From positions 87,967,717 through 88,031,716 of the forward strand of contig NC_092804.1 in assembly GCF_040954645.1 (NCBI RefSeq): a stretch of DNA of 64,000 bases. The letters run 5' to 3'. Shown here piece by piece: positions 1 through 11,900 of this stretch. The notes under the pieces were generated by a model. That model made no database searches and was not told where the DNA came from. It saw only the letters and a program-made list of their open reading frames with translations. The position numbers were made by a program, and so were the translations under genes. Numbering within the stretch: position 1 is the first letter of the stretch; every line of letters begins with the position of its first letter. The DNA comes from Diabrotica undecimpunctata (taxonomy: Eukaryota > Arthropoda > Insecta > Coleoptera > Chrysomelidae).

Positions 1-2
1 AT

Positions 3-2699
3 GGAAATTTTAAGCAGATGGATGCCTACGAGGCGGAGTGCGTAAAATTGGAAGCAAGGAATAATGAGTACATAATGAAGAATAATTTTATTTGTAAAGA
101 AGAAGATATAATGAAAGTTTTAAATTGCCCTGAAGAATATAAATCAATAGTCATTTCCATATTGCAGCAACACAAGGGACTTGTCAATAAAGAAAATAGA
201 ATTGCACAGAATTATATCCATAGTATAAGAGTTAAGGAGGAAAAAGAGTTTAAAACAAAATCATACCCAATACCATATAAATACAGAGAAGAAGTAAACA
301 AAACAATTAATAATATGTTAGAAGATGGGATCATTGAGAAGGCAGACACACGTTTTATTAACCCCATAGTAGTAGTACGAAAAAGATCAGGTGAAATCAG
401 GTTATGTTTGGATGCAAGGAATATTAACAAGATTACTGAAAAGCAATTTGAAGCACCAATGAGTATAGATGGAATATTAGGAAGAATTACAGGAATGTCA
501 TTTTTCACTAAAATCGATTTACAGCATAGTTTCTGGTTAATACCTCTAGAAAGAAAAAGTAGACAGTATACAGGATTTCAGATAGATGGAGTAGTATATC
601 AATTCAAAGTAGTACCATTTGGACTTCAATCATCTTGCAGTGCTCTATGTAGATGTCTTCATGATATTTTGGATCAATATGAACATTTTGTAATTCACTA
701 CATTGATGATATATTAATTTTTTCTAAAACGGCTGAAGATCATGAGAAACACCTAAAAATTATAATAAATAGATTAGACAAAGTTGGACTAAAAATAAAT
801 CAAGAAAAATGTACATTTTTTCAAAAAGAAGTCATATATCTAGGTTATAAACTTAACACTAAGGGAATCGAAATGGATCCAGAACGGACACAAGTCATTC
901 AGGAATATAAAACACCACACAATTTAAGAACTTTAAGAGGATTCATTGGAATAATTAATTATTATAAAAGGATGATACCAGATCTAAGTATAAAAGAAAT
1001 TCCATTACTTGAACTACTGAGAAAAGGTGTAAAATGGAGATGGGATCAGAGAAGAGAACTAGCATTCCAAGAGATTAAAAACATTTTTCTGTCAAATTTG
1101 AAAATATACTATCCTGACTACACACAGCCATTCATATTAAGAACAGATGCATCAATAGAGAGATTATCAGGGGTATTATTACAAATACATGATGGGGTCG
1201 AATACCCAATACAATTCATTTCAAGAATCACAAAGCCACATGAAAAGGGTTACTCAGTTTCAGAATTAGAACTAGCAAGTATAATACACTGTGTCACAAA
1301 ATTAAGATTTTATTTGTTGGGTAATGAATTTACAATAGAAACAGATCACCAAGCTTTAATGTCTATATTAAATAACAAATATGGAAACAGTAGAATACAT
1401 CGGTGGAGTCTAATACTTAGTGAATACTGCTTTGAAATCAAATACATTTCTGGAAAATCCAATATAGTGGCAGATGCTTTATCAAGGTTAGAAAATACAC
1501 CACAAAAAGGGCAGCGAACAATAAAAATTGGATTAAATCAATTAGTAGAAAATACTGGATTATATTCTAAAGAAGAAATTATAAGAGATCAAATCAATTT
1601 GAGTGAAAAACAAAAAGTCCTTAGGAAAGATGGGGTATATTATAAAATAATAAATGGCATAGAAGTATATGTAATAACTAGAACTTTAGCAATGAAAATA
1701 TTGAAAAATTTACATAACAATTATATGCATATTGGTTCAAGAAAGCTATGGATGCTATTTAGGGACAATTATTTTGCAAAGAATGACATAAGTATAGCAA
1801 AGGAAATTACTACCCAATGCCCAATATGTCAACTAAACAAAGAAAAGAATTTCAAAAACCAGAACACATATAAATCTAATGTTGTATATGAAAAACTAAA
1901 TACAGTTTCCATGGATTTTATTTCAAATTTAGTTCTCAGTCCAACAGGAAAAAAGCATATACTAGTGATAGTTGATTTATATACAAAATTTATTAAACTA
2001 TATCCCTGCTCTAGAACAAATGTTAAAACATTAAAATTATATATTAATCAATTTTTCGAAGAAATAGGACCATTTAGAAATTGCATAATAGATAATGCTA
2101 CATATTTTAACAACCAAAAATTTCGGACATTTTGTGAGAAAAAGGGAATCAACATTCATTCAAGTATCAGACATCCTCAGGCAAATCCTGCAGAAAGATA
2201 TATTAAAGAAGTTATAAAATATTTAAGGATACTGTGCCAAAATCAACACGAAACTTGGCAGCAACATATACCACAAGTAGAGTATTTTTTAAATAATACA
2301 CATAATTTGAATACAGAGGAAGTACCAGAATATTTAATGTTTGGCCATATAGGAAACAGAAAGTGGATTAGTGAATATAATCAGGATATGTTAGAACAAG
2401 TAATGCAGAAAGTGAATAACCGAATTAGGAGGAAAGCTGAAAAATATATCAGAAGACAAAATCGAAATATAAAAAAACCAATCACATTTCAAAAAGGAGA
2501 CCTAGTGTTAATTCGTTCACTTAGAAAAAGTAATGTTAAAGAAAACCGTTGTAAGAAATTACAACCAATGTTTGAAGGTCCATATACAATTGAAAATCAG
2601 AATGGACTAAATAGTTATGTGTTAATAGATGCAGAGAACAGACTAAGAGGCATATTTCATATCAACGACATTTTTCAATATCATGAAGAGATTGAATAA
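3..2699 (+). CDS. Ty3/gypsy retrotransposon pol (RT-RNase H-integrase), 5' end outside window
   Basis: This is a long uninterrupted pol reading frame. It stays open up to the window edge; the first ATG inside it is at 18, so that ATG is probably internal and the protease/gag part lies upstream. Domains in order from that ATG: reverse transcriptase (about 90-270) with TKIDLQHSFW, VPFGLQSS and the catalytic YIDDILIFS box; RNase H (about 375-490) with LRTDAS, SELELAS and ETDHQAL; an integrase zinc finger (H-x4-H ... CPIC, about 585-620); an integrase core with acidic residues in SMDFIS, IIDNATYF and NPAERYIKEV; and a C-terminal tail with the usual EGPYTI-type segment. No stop or frameshift was seen over 893 residues, so this copy is young or selected. 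Superfamily assignment is secure; the clade is not resolved. Confidence 0.93.
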   Translation, partial: GNFKQMDAYEAECVKLEARNNEYIMKNNFICKEEDIMKVLNCPEEYKSIVISILQQHKGLVNKENRIAQNYIHSIRVKEEKEFKTKSYPIPYKYREEVNKTINNMLEDGIIEKADTRFINPIVVVRKRSGEIRLCLDARNINKITEKQFEAPMSIDGILGRITGMSFFTKIDLQHSFWLIPLERKSRQYTGFQIDGVVYQFKVVPFGLQSSCSALCRCLHDILDQYEHFVIHYIDDILIFSKTAEDHEKHLKIIINRLDKVGLKINQEKCTFFQKEVIYLGYKLNTKGIEMDPERTQVIQEYKTPHNLRTLRGFIGIINYYKRMIPDLSIKEIPLLELLRKGVKWRWDQRRELAFQEIKNIFLSNLKIYYPDYTQPFILRTDASIERLSGVLLQIHDGVEYPIQFISRITKPHEKGYSVSELELASIIHCVTKLRFYLLGNEFTIETDHQALMSILNNKYGNSRIHRWSLILSEYCFEIKYISGKSNIVADALSRLENTPQKGQRTIKIGLNQLVENTGLYSKEEIIRDQINLSEKQKVLRKDGVYYKIINGIEVYVITRTLAMKILKNLHNNYMHIGSRKLWMLFRDNYFAKNDISIAKEITTQCPICQLNKEKNFKNQNTYKSNVVYEKLNTVSMDFISNLVLSPTGKKHILVIVDLYTKFIKLYPCSRTNVKTLKLYINQFFEEIGPFRNCIIDNATYFNNQKFRTFCEKKGINIHSSIRHPQANPAERYIKEVIKYLRILCQNQHETWQQHIPQVEYFLNNTHNLNTEEVPEYLMFGHIGNRKWISEYNQDMLEQVMQKVNNRIRRKAEKYIRRQNRNIKKPITFQKGDLVLIRSLRKSNVKENRCKKLQPMFEGPYTIENQNGLNSYVLIDAENRLRGIFHINDIFQYHEEIE

Positions 2700-5218
<2,519 letters not shown>

Positions 5219-5599
5219 TGTCAAAATATGGCCACTTATACACTCGCCTTACAGAGGGTCTTCGACCAGTCTATTCGATGTACTCTCTGTGTATCTTCCA
5301 TCTCGGTTAATAATTACTATCTCTTACACAGGAAATAAATGAAACACAGGAGTGGCGGGTGGACAAGGTCCAACCACAGAGTCTAACCGTTCGTAGAACC
5401 GGAGCAGAGCCTCGACATCGGACTCCCAGGGTACAGGTGATCCTATTTGTTATCCGAGAGCAGAAAATGTCGCATATTTATATTTTTCTATATGGCATAT
5501 TCAGATCTCTCGGCCAATAGAAAAATCGAGAGATGTTTTAAGGCGGGGCGATGCGCATCAGGGTGCGTATTAGTCCACGACTAAGGCACCAGGATGACA
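5219..5599 (-). mobile_element. LTR (3' end of a minus-strand LTR retrotransposon)
   Basis: A 381 bp unit with inverted ends TGTCA...TGACA. On the minus strand it is immediately preceded by a G-rich polypurine run (about 5600-5612), the signature of a 3' LTR start. Its first 120 bp recur at 6062-6184. Superfamily unknown. Confidence 0.6.
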
Positions 5600-6061
5600 T
5601 CCCCCCCTCTTTGAAGACTCTATGGCTGGAAAGAAATTTATTACAGACAACATATTTAAAGCAGAAAATACAAATAGATTAGTACAATAAAAGAACAAAG
5701 TTTATAAAGGTTTATGAAACAGTCACAAAAGGTTTATGAAAAAATATAAAAAAGGTCGAAAAAGTTTATAAAAATTTATACAAAATCGAAAATAAAGTTT
5801 GTACCTTATTCAAAACACAGCGCAGTAGCTTCAGGTGGCCATCTTCTTCTTCTGTAGGTACCGTCTTCCATCACAGCACCTTTGTCTTCGACGATTTCGT
5901 CCTCCTCTAGGCCATCAGGAACACATAGTCATTTGCCAGCCGGTTTCTTAGTAGGGGGTATGCCTCCGCCTACGTGGTGTATGTACCACATGCGGTAGGG
6001 CAGGGGGTGACTCCGCGGCTACTCCGGGGGCCTCAGTAGCTTGTCAAGGCCTCAAGGTCTT
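5600..6061 (-). mobile_element. internal remnant of the LTR element
   Basis: About 460 bp between the polypurine tract and the second partial LTR. It is more GC-rich than its surroundings, especially from 5820 to 6050, and may be the end of a polyprotein gene, but no domain could be read. Confidence 0.35.
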
Positions 6062-6184
6062 GTCAAAGTATGGCCACTTATACACTCCCACGGTGCCTTA
6101 CAGAGGGTCTTCGGCCAGTCTATTCGAAGTACCCTCTGCGTATCTTCCATCTCGGTTGATAGTTACTATCTCTTACACAGGAAG
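6062..6184 (-). repeat. partial second copy of the 5219 LTR
   Basis: Matches 5219-5335 closely, beginning at the same TGTCAAA. No primer-binding site was found beside it, so it may be a rearranged piece and not the true 5' LTR. Confidence 0.55.
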
Positions 6185-6768
6185 GAATTTGTAAGGGAGC
6201 AGCGAGTGTGATAACCGCTGCACCGTCTAAAAAGTTTAAAATTTTTATTTTCAAAGTCATTTTTTATTTAAACAAATAGATATTCCGCAATTCTTTTCTT
6301 AAATAACTTAAAATAATGTATAATTTTATATTTTAAATTTTTTTCTCAAACACACTGTAGTTAATAACTCAAAATGAACCGAAAAAGATATTTTTGAAAA
6401 AGATAACTAGATCTCCAAATACCTATCGTTACCGAGTAGGCAGCCATCGAAAAGTTAAAATATGTACGATAATAACCAACATAAAGAAAGAGTATTTGGC
6501 TACTGCTCTGTCTCTTGCCACCATTTACCTATGAAGCACACATTAATCTTAAAAAAAATGATATTTAAATTAGAGTTCCAGATAGAAAGAAGAAGAATGC
6601 TCTACTTTTATTGTAGAGTGTATATATGAGTTAAGTGGAATTGTGCAAGATGTATATCCAGAATAAATGATTTTAATATATTCCATTTTGTATCACTTGT
6701 ATCATTGTTTAAAAAAGACAATGTTTTTTTAAATAATGCTTATACTAAACATATTATGGTTTTTTTAG
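6185..6768. other. intron sequence upstream of MAEA exon
   Basis: AT-rich DNA without recognised features, ending in a T-rich tract and the AG acceptor at 6767-6768. Confidence 0.5.
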
Positions 6769-6919
6769 ATATTGCCCCATATAGAGCATTGTTTGATGAA
6801 AAAAGGTGGGACATCCTCATCGAACAATTCCGACAAGAAAACTACCGACTATTCCAGCTTGCATCACAATCCGTATTTACTGTTGCTCTCCAAGCAGGGT
6901 TATCAGCACTTAAGACGCC
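6769..6919 (+). CDS. MAEA: MAEA (CTLH E3 ligase subunit), internal exon
   Basis: MAEA/GID9/Fyv10 is the RING-like subunit of the CTLH ubiquitin ligase; it pairs with RMND5 to form the catalytic core. This 151 bp exon encodes about 50 residues between the CTLH region and the RING-like domain. The blocks [22 protein letters not shown] and [12 protein letters not shown] are recognisable family sequence. The acceptor is TTTTTTTAG at 6767-6768, and the exon enters after one base of a split codon. The 3' edge is set at ACGCC/ATATCCTTTT, a U12-type donor; no GT donor lies at the right place, and reading on past 6919 leaves family-like sequence at once. It joins the exon at 22713. Frame intact, no stops. 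Confidence 0.88.
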
Positions 6920-7179
6920 ATATCCTTTTAAAAAATATATATTAATAAGTTCTACCAGTAATAAAAAATTAATGTTTTATATAAAATACACAATTGATGG
7001 GATTAATTGTAATATTGGTATGTTAGGACCATCATGTTAGTATATTCGACCATTATTATCGCTCCTAATTTTGACTTGCATTAATTATCGATGCCATTAT
7101 ATCTTTCTATTCTATTTTTTTTTGACATGTGTCTCCCCTTATTAGCTTTATTATCATCATAACTGGCTCGACAATCCTT

Positions 7180-7900
7180 TGTGGATATTGGCTTGCTCAT
7201 AGAATAGTCGTCAGACCCGTCAATTCCTAGCAACTTCCCTCCATCTTCTGGCACTTAGAATCTTAAAGTCTTCTTCCACATCATCATTCCATCTTCTAAG
7301 CGGTTGTGCTCTACTTCTTCTGGGTTTTTTAATGTCAATCTCTTCATGTAATTATTATCTGATATGCTAGCGATCCAAGATGTGTGAATTCTTTTGTTCA
7401 AAGGTATAGTTGTTAATTTGGATTCTCTGTTAAACATTTTGAGAGTTTTTAGTAAACAACACATATTTGGTTTTTTCTCGTTTGCAAGTCCTAGTTCACT
7501 TGCCGCGTTCGTAAACTTTGTAAACACTTCACTACGTTTCTCATACTTGTGCCCACTATAAAGATATCATCAACGAATGCGAGAATTTGTGTCGGTCTAT
7601 GAAGGATGGTTCAGTTCAATCTAATATTTATCTGCCTGACTGCCTTTTCCAAGGCAATATTATAGAGGATACACGCTAGATACGCTAGCGCGTATTCCTG
7701 TCTTAGACCATTATTAATATTCAAGAACGTAGAGTTTTCTTCTTAAAGTCTAACGCCCGAGCTTACGTTTTGCATTGTTAGTTTTGTCAATTTAACCAAC
7801 TTAGCTAGGATTTCAAAGTCTACCATTGCATTGTATAGTGCAGTTATTTTAACACTCATAGGCTGCTTTAAAGTCGATGGAGATGTGGTGTGTATCTACA
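7180..7900 (-). pseudogene. RTE-type LINE reverse transcriptase fragment
   Basis: On the minus strand the DNA encodes broken pieces of a non-LTR reverse transcriptase: a block like the QGDS-containing motif, a catalytic-type FVDDI box near 7570, then TKFTNAASELGL followed by a degraded C-terminal part (open 7527-7255). Stops and frameshifts separate the parts. The layout resembles RTE elements, whose fragments also occur at 12743, 21700 and 40308. No 5' end is visible. Confidence 0.65.
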
Positions 7901-8936
7901 GTAAATTCAACTTCAAGTTGCGGACAGAATAAACACCAGTCACCCCGTGATATTCGAGTCTACACGTGAGGAACGCCTTGCTATTGGCCAAATTTTCGAA
8001 CGATCGTAAGTCATGCAGTTTGCCCTAACAGGTATGCATTTCGTTTTCCGCTCTGTCCTCTGTCCAATGCGAAGTGTCATAGTAATTTTTGTGAAAAACT
8101 ATTTGTTGGTTTGTTAATTTGTTAATCGTCAGCTCGTGTGTGGATAGTGCAAAGCATTTTTTAAGAACATTTAATTATAGTCGATACAAACGTTTTCCCC
8201 ACTATACAAATAATTCCTGTAAGGATAATAAAGCATTTATAATAGCCATAAGATACGATATAAAGTCGACCTGCACTGATATGTTTAATGGATAAAAATT
8301 ATTTGATATGTAATATAGTATGTTAAAAATTATGAAAAACATGAGGTGCCCGATATAATTTTGTCCTGACTATAATTAATTAATAATTAAAACTCTTTAC
8401 GGCACGAGATTTTATAAATTTTCTACAATAGACCCTTGGGGCACAGAAACATTCAATTGCATATGTAAAAAAGTAAAATGACCTCACTTTTCAAGAAACA
8501 ACAGATAACCATTTGCGTTTGACCGATAACTATACCGTGGGAATTTTACCAATTAAAGATAACACTTAATAGGGACAGAGGGAATAAGTAATACAAACCA
8601 CTTGCGTAGGTGTAACTTGATAAAAATAGATTAGTAAGTGATTCATTTTGTGGACTACTGTGCAACATGTAGCAAAACTTTGGTGGTTTAAATTTCAATC
8701 CGATGTGCCGAAAAGAGTTAAAAAATAACTTTTTTTATATATTTAAAAAAAAAATTTCAACCCGGGCAGATATTGTTTTAGATTTTCAAGGCTCAAAAAC
8801 ATAAGTAAAAAATATCACATTTAACAAAGCGGTGTAGGTAAACCTTATATCGGATCCTCTACTATAACAGTAAATTTTGAAAATGCCCATTTTGTTATTA
8901 TAGTTGAGAAAAGTATAATAAGTACATTTATTTAAA
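7901..8936. other. no recognised gene
   Basis: No coding domain or clear repeat. The last 100 bp are the likely left flank or terminal repeat of the transposon whose transposase starts at 8937; a sequence ACCTTATAT near 8842 also occurs inverted near 18325, a weak hint of terminal repeats. Confidence 0.4.
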
Positions 8937-10003
8937 ATGTCTGATACGGAGTCGGCAAATGAAAATGAGCAACTATTAACGCTAAGTCCTCCTAGGAAAA
9001 GAGCTAAGAAAAATCACATAGATATAAGAACCAAAGAAATAATGGTTAATACATAAAAATTTGAATTACAAGATAATCCTACTTTAGCGTTAACGGACAT
9101 TCAACAAAGGGTTGCAGATAAAGTTGGAGTTTGTTCGAAAACTGTTTTCAATGTCATTAAAGAATATAAAAGTACCCACACATTATCAGCACTGAAAACA
9201 AACCAAAATCGTTCAAAATCAATAGATGCTGTAGATGATTTTGATAAGCCTGCTATAAGAAGAATGGTTCATCAGTATTTTTTCCGCAATGAAATTCATA
9301 CATTTGACAAAGTTCTAAGAGATGTAAATAATGATAATGACTTACCAAATTTTAAGAGAACCACGTTTTACAAACTCTTACGAATATTAAATTTTAAATT
9401 TCAAAAACGTGGAAGAAACAGTTTGCTACTCGACAAAAATGAAATTGCGCTATGGCGGAGAAATTATTTGCAAAAGATAAGAAAATATAGAGCTGAAAAT
9501 AGAACTATTTATTACTTAGACGAAACATGGATAAATGCTGGCCATACAAAACCAAAATTTGGGTGGATACTTTTGTGACTTCTGCAAGACGTGCATTTTT
9601 GGATGGGCTGTCGATCGGCTTAAAAAATCCCACAGGTAATTCAAATAAACTTTCAATTTTTTATTTATTATCTTTAATATCACTTTTAGGAAAAGGTAAA
9701 AGATTTATAATCTGTCACATCGGAAGTGAGAATGGTTTTGTTCCGGATGCACTGTGGGCTTTTGTGCAAGATGGATGGGAAGTCATTTGAAAATTGGCTT
9801 CAAAAGATTTTACCAACACTGGAAAAAAATGCTGTAATTGTAATGGACAATGCCCCTTACCATTCCAGAAAATTGGAAAAAATTCCCATTATGGCTACAA
9901 AAAAGGCAGATATTTAAAATTTTCTTCGCTCAAGACATTCCCTTTGAAGAAACGATGTTAAAGGTGCAACTTTTAGAAATCGTTAAACAAAATAAAGGCG
10001 AAT
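8937..10003 (+). pseudogene. Tc1/mariner-superfamily (DDE) transposase, 5' part, interrupted
   Basis: Begins at ATG 8937 with a basic N-terminus and helix-turn-helix-like region (about 9060-9260), then the DDE core: first acidic residue in YYLDETWINAGHTK (about 9512-9552) and second in VIVMDNAPYHS (about 9838-9870). There is an in-frame stop near 9056 and a frameshift near 9555, and a 54 bp intron-like stretch sits at 9636-9689. The frame breaks off at 10003, where a 7.85 kb LINE nest is inserted; the coding sequence resumes at 17857. The third acidic residue, within NPIEL, lies in that distal part. Such genes are common in insect genomes; this copy is dead. Confidence 0.85.
9636..9689 (+). 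other. short spliceosomal intron inside the transposase
   Basis: CACAG/GTAATT at the left and a pyrimidine-rich tract with CACTTTTAG/GAAAAGG at the right bound 54 bp that interrupts a conserved block (NPTG to KGKRFI). Its length is a multiple of three, so it stays open when translated. Confidence 0.7.
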
Positions 10004-10013
10004 ATAATTATTA

Positions 10014-10270
10014 TCCCAGATTTAGCCATACGGCTCACACTCCCTCTAAGGGGAAAATTCACTCATCCCAGATACCTACGGTATCAAAAGGATTGAGCTC
10101 TGGTGGGACTCTTTCCGTGTTATCGAGCCCTAGGTGACTTGGTTTGCTGGAGTATCTCCCAAAAATTTTCGTACATACCTGGACGTCGCGAGGAGTACAG
10201 CTTTCTGCATGGCCTTATAAAGATGTTCATTTAGACCCAGCTGTTTTATGTTCGCTAGGATTATCGCTAT
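10014..10270 (-). mobile_element. R4/Dong-type LINE, 3' fragment (copy 1)
   Basis: The 3' UTR and last endonuclease codons of the same LINE seen in full at 11901-16171. It ends in TAATTATTAT-like DNA at 10004-10013, the remnant of a TAA-rich target. Confidence 0.8.
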
Positions 10271-10279
10271 AATTATTAT

Positions 10280-11883
10280 CCAGATTTAGCCATACGGCTC
10301 ACACTCCCTATAAGGGGAACATTCGCTCATCCCAGATACCTACGGTATCAAAAGGATTGAGCTCTGGTGGGACTCTTTCCAGACCAATTTTCTCACGCAT
10401 CTGGACGTCGAAAGTAGCACAGCTTTCTGCATAATCTTATATAGATGTTCATTTAGACCCAGCTTTTTTATGTTTCCTAGGAGGTTCTTTGGGATGACTC
10501 CAGTGGTAGAAAGAATAATAGGTATCGTCTGGGTATTTTCCATTCTCCATTGTCTCCTTATTTGTATTTCCAGATCTCTGTACTTGGCGATCTTTTCGTT
10601 ATACTTAACACGCAGATTATTGTTATTAGGTATCGCCTCATCGATTAGTGATGCTAAAACCTATGTCAGTTGAGTTCAGTAGCTGGGATAGGGGGTTCAT
10701 CGCTAGACAAAACCACAGTGGGCTCAACGAGTCTCCTTGAAATAGGCCCCGGTTGATTGCAATATTTTCAGTTTCGATATTGTTTTCACCAGGTATTTGG
10801 AGGTGAATTTTTGTCTTCCAATCTGACATTATATGTTTTAAAAAGGTCACTATGTTATCATCGACTTTATATATTTTTAATATATCTACAAGCCATTCAT
10901 GCGGCACTGAATCAAACGCTTTCTTATAGTCGATGAAAGCAGTAAAGAGATTCCTTTTTTTGCTACATGCTTGGTTAGAAATGACAGAGTCGATGATAAG
11001 TTGTTCTTTGCAGCCCATGGAACCCTTAGCGCACCCTTTCTGTTGGGGCTCTATGATATTGTTTAGAGCATAGTGTTGGTAGATACGCCGGGCTACACAG
11101 GATGTGAGCAATTTATACAGAGTTGGAAGACAAGTAATTGGGCGATATTTGGTTGGATCTTGGGTGTTATTTTGATCTTTTGGTATTAAATAAGTTGTTC
11201 CCTGGGTTAGGAAAGATGGTATTTCCTGCGGATTAGAAACACTGTGATTAATTAATGCTGATAAGCACTCATGAATACTCCAAAACTTCTTAAGCCAGAA
11301 GTTTTGAATGCCGTCTGGTCCAGGAGATTTCCAGTTATGAAGCCCTTTGATAATATTTGAAACTTCTTCAGTAGTAAAGGGTTCGTAGGGAGCAGTAACG
11401 TAGTGTTGGCAGTTGTGCGCCATATCTTCAATCCATCCAGCATTGGTGTTAAGAGCAGCTGGTGTGGAAAGTTGATTTCCCCAAAACTCATGGATTTCTT
11501 CTTGGCTTGGGTACGATTTATTGGCACTTTCTGCAGTAGAATTGAGTTTCCGATAGAACGCCTTCTCGGCATTCTCAAAAAGCATATTGTCGGATTTTCG
11601 TTTGTTACTAATTTTGTATCTCCTTAGTCGGCCTGAGTAAACGGAAAGTTTTTGTTTTAATGTATCCAGGCACTGTTGTGCTGTGTTGTTTGCTGGATTA
11701 TATTGTGAGTGTCTTGCGGTGGTTATCATTATTTCTTCAGCTCTTCTGATTACTCTTCTACTTGTTGTCCCTCGAACATATTCCGTGATTTGACCAATGT
11801 CCCTACGTAATGCTTTAATTTTAATAAGCAGCCGTTTTTCCCAAGGTGCAACTCTGTTATATGTCTTTTCGATATTAGTACGA
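10280..11883 (-). pseudogene. R4/Dong-type LINE, internally deleted (copy 2)
   Basis: A second copy, 5'-truncated near 11880. The minus frame 11729-10638 encodes the region before the reverse transcriptase and RT motifs through FIDYKKAFDSVPHEW and GLFQGDSLSPLWF. At about 10640 it jumps straight into the distal endonuclease (10543-10340, GVIPKNLLGNIKKLGLNEHL), skipping about 1.6 kb that includes the catalytic YMDD box. TAA-like DNA at 10268-10279 follows its 3' end. Confidence 0.85.
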
Positions 11884-11900
11884 TATTATATTATTATTAT

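Noticed and set aside
6920..7040. Extension of the MAEA exon to the stop at 7040
   Set aside because: Family similarity stops exactly at 6919, where a U12 donor begins; the extra residues are intron translation. A GT at 6957 was considered as donor but would add unrelated residues.
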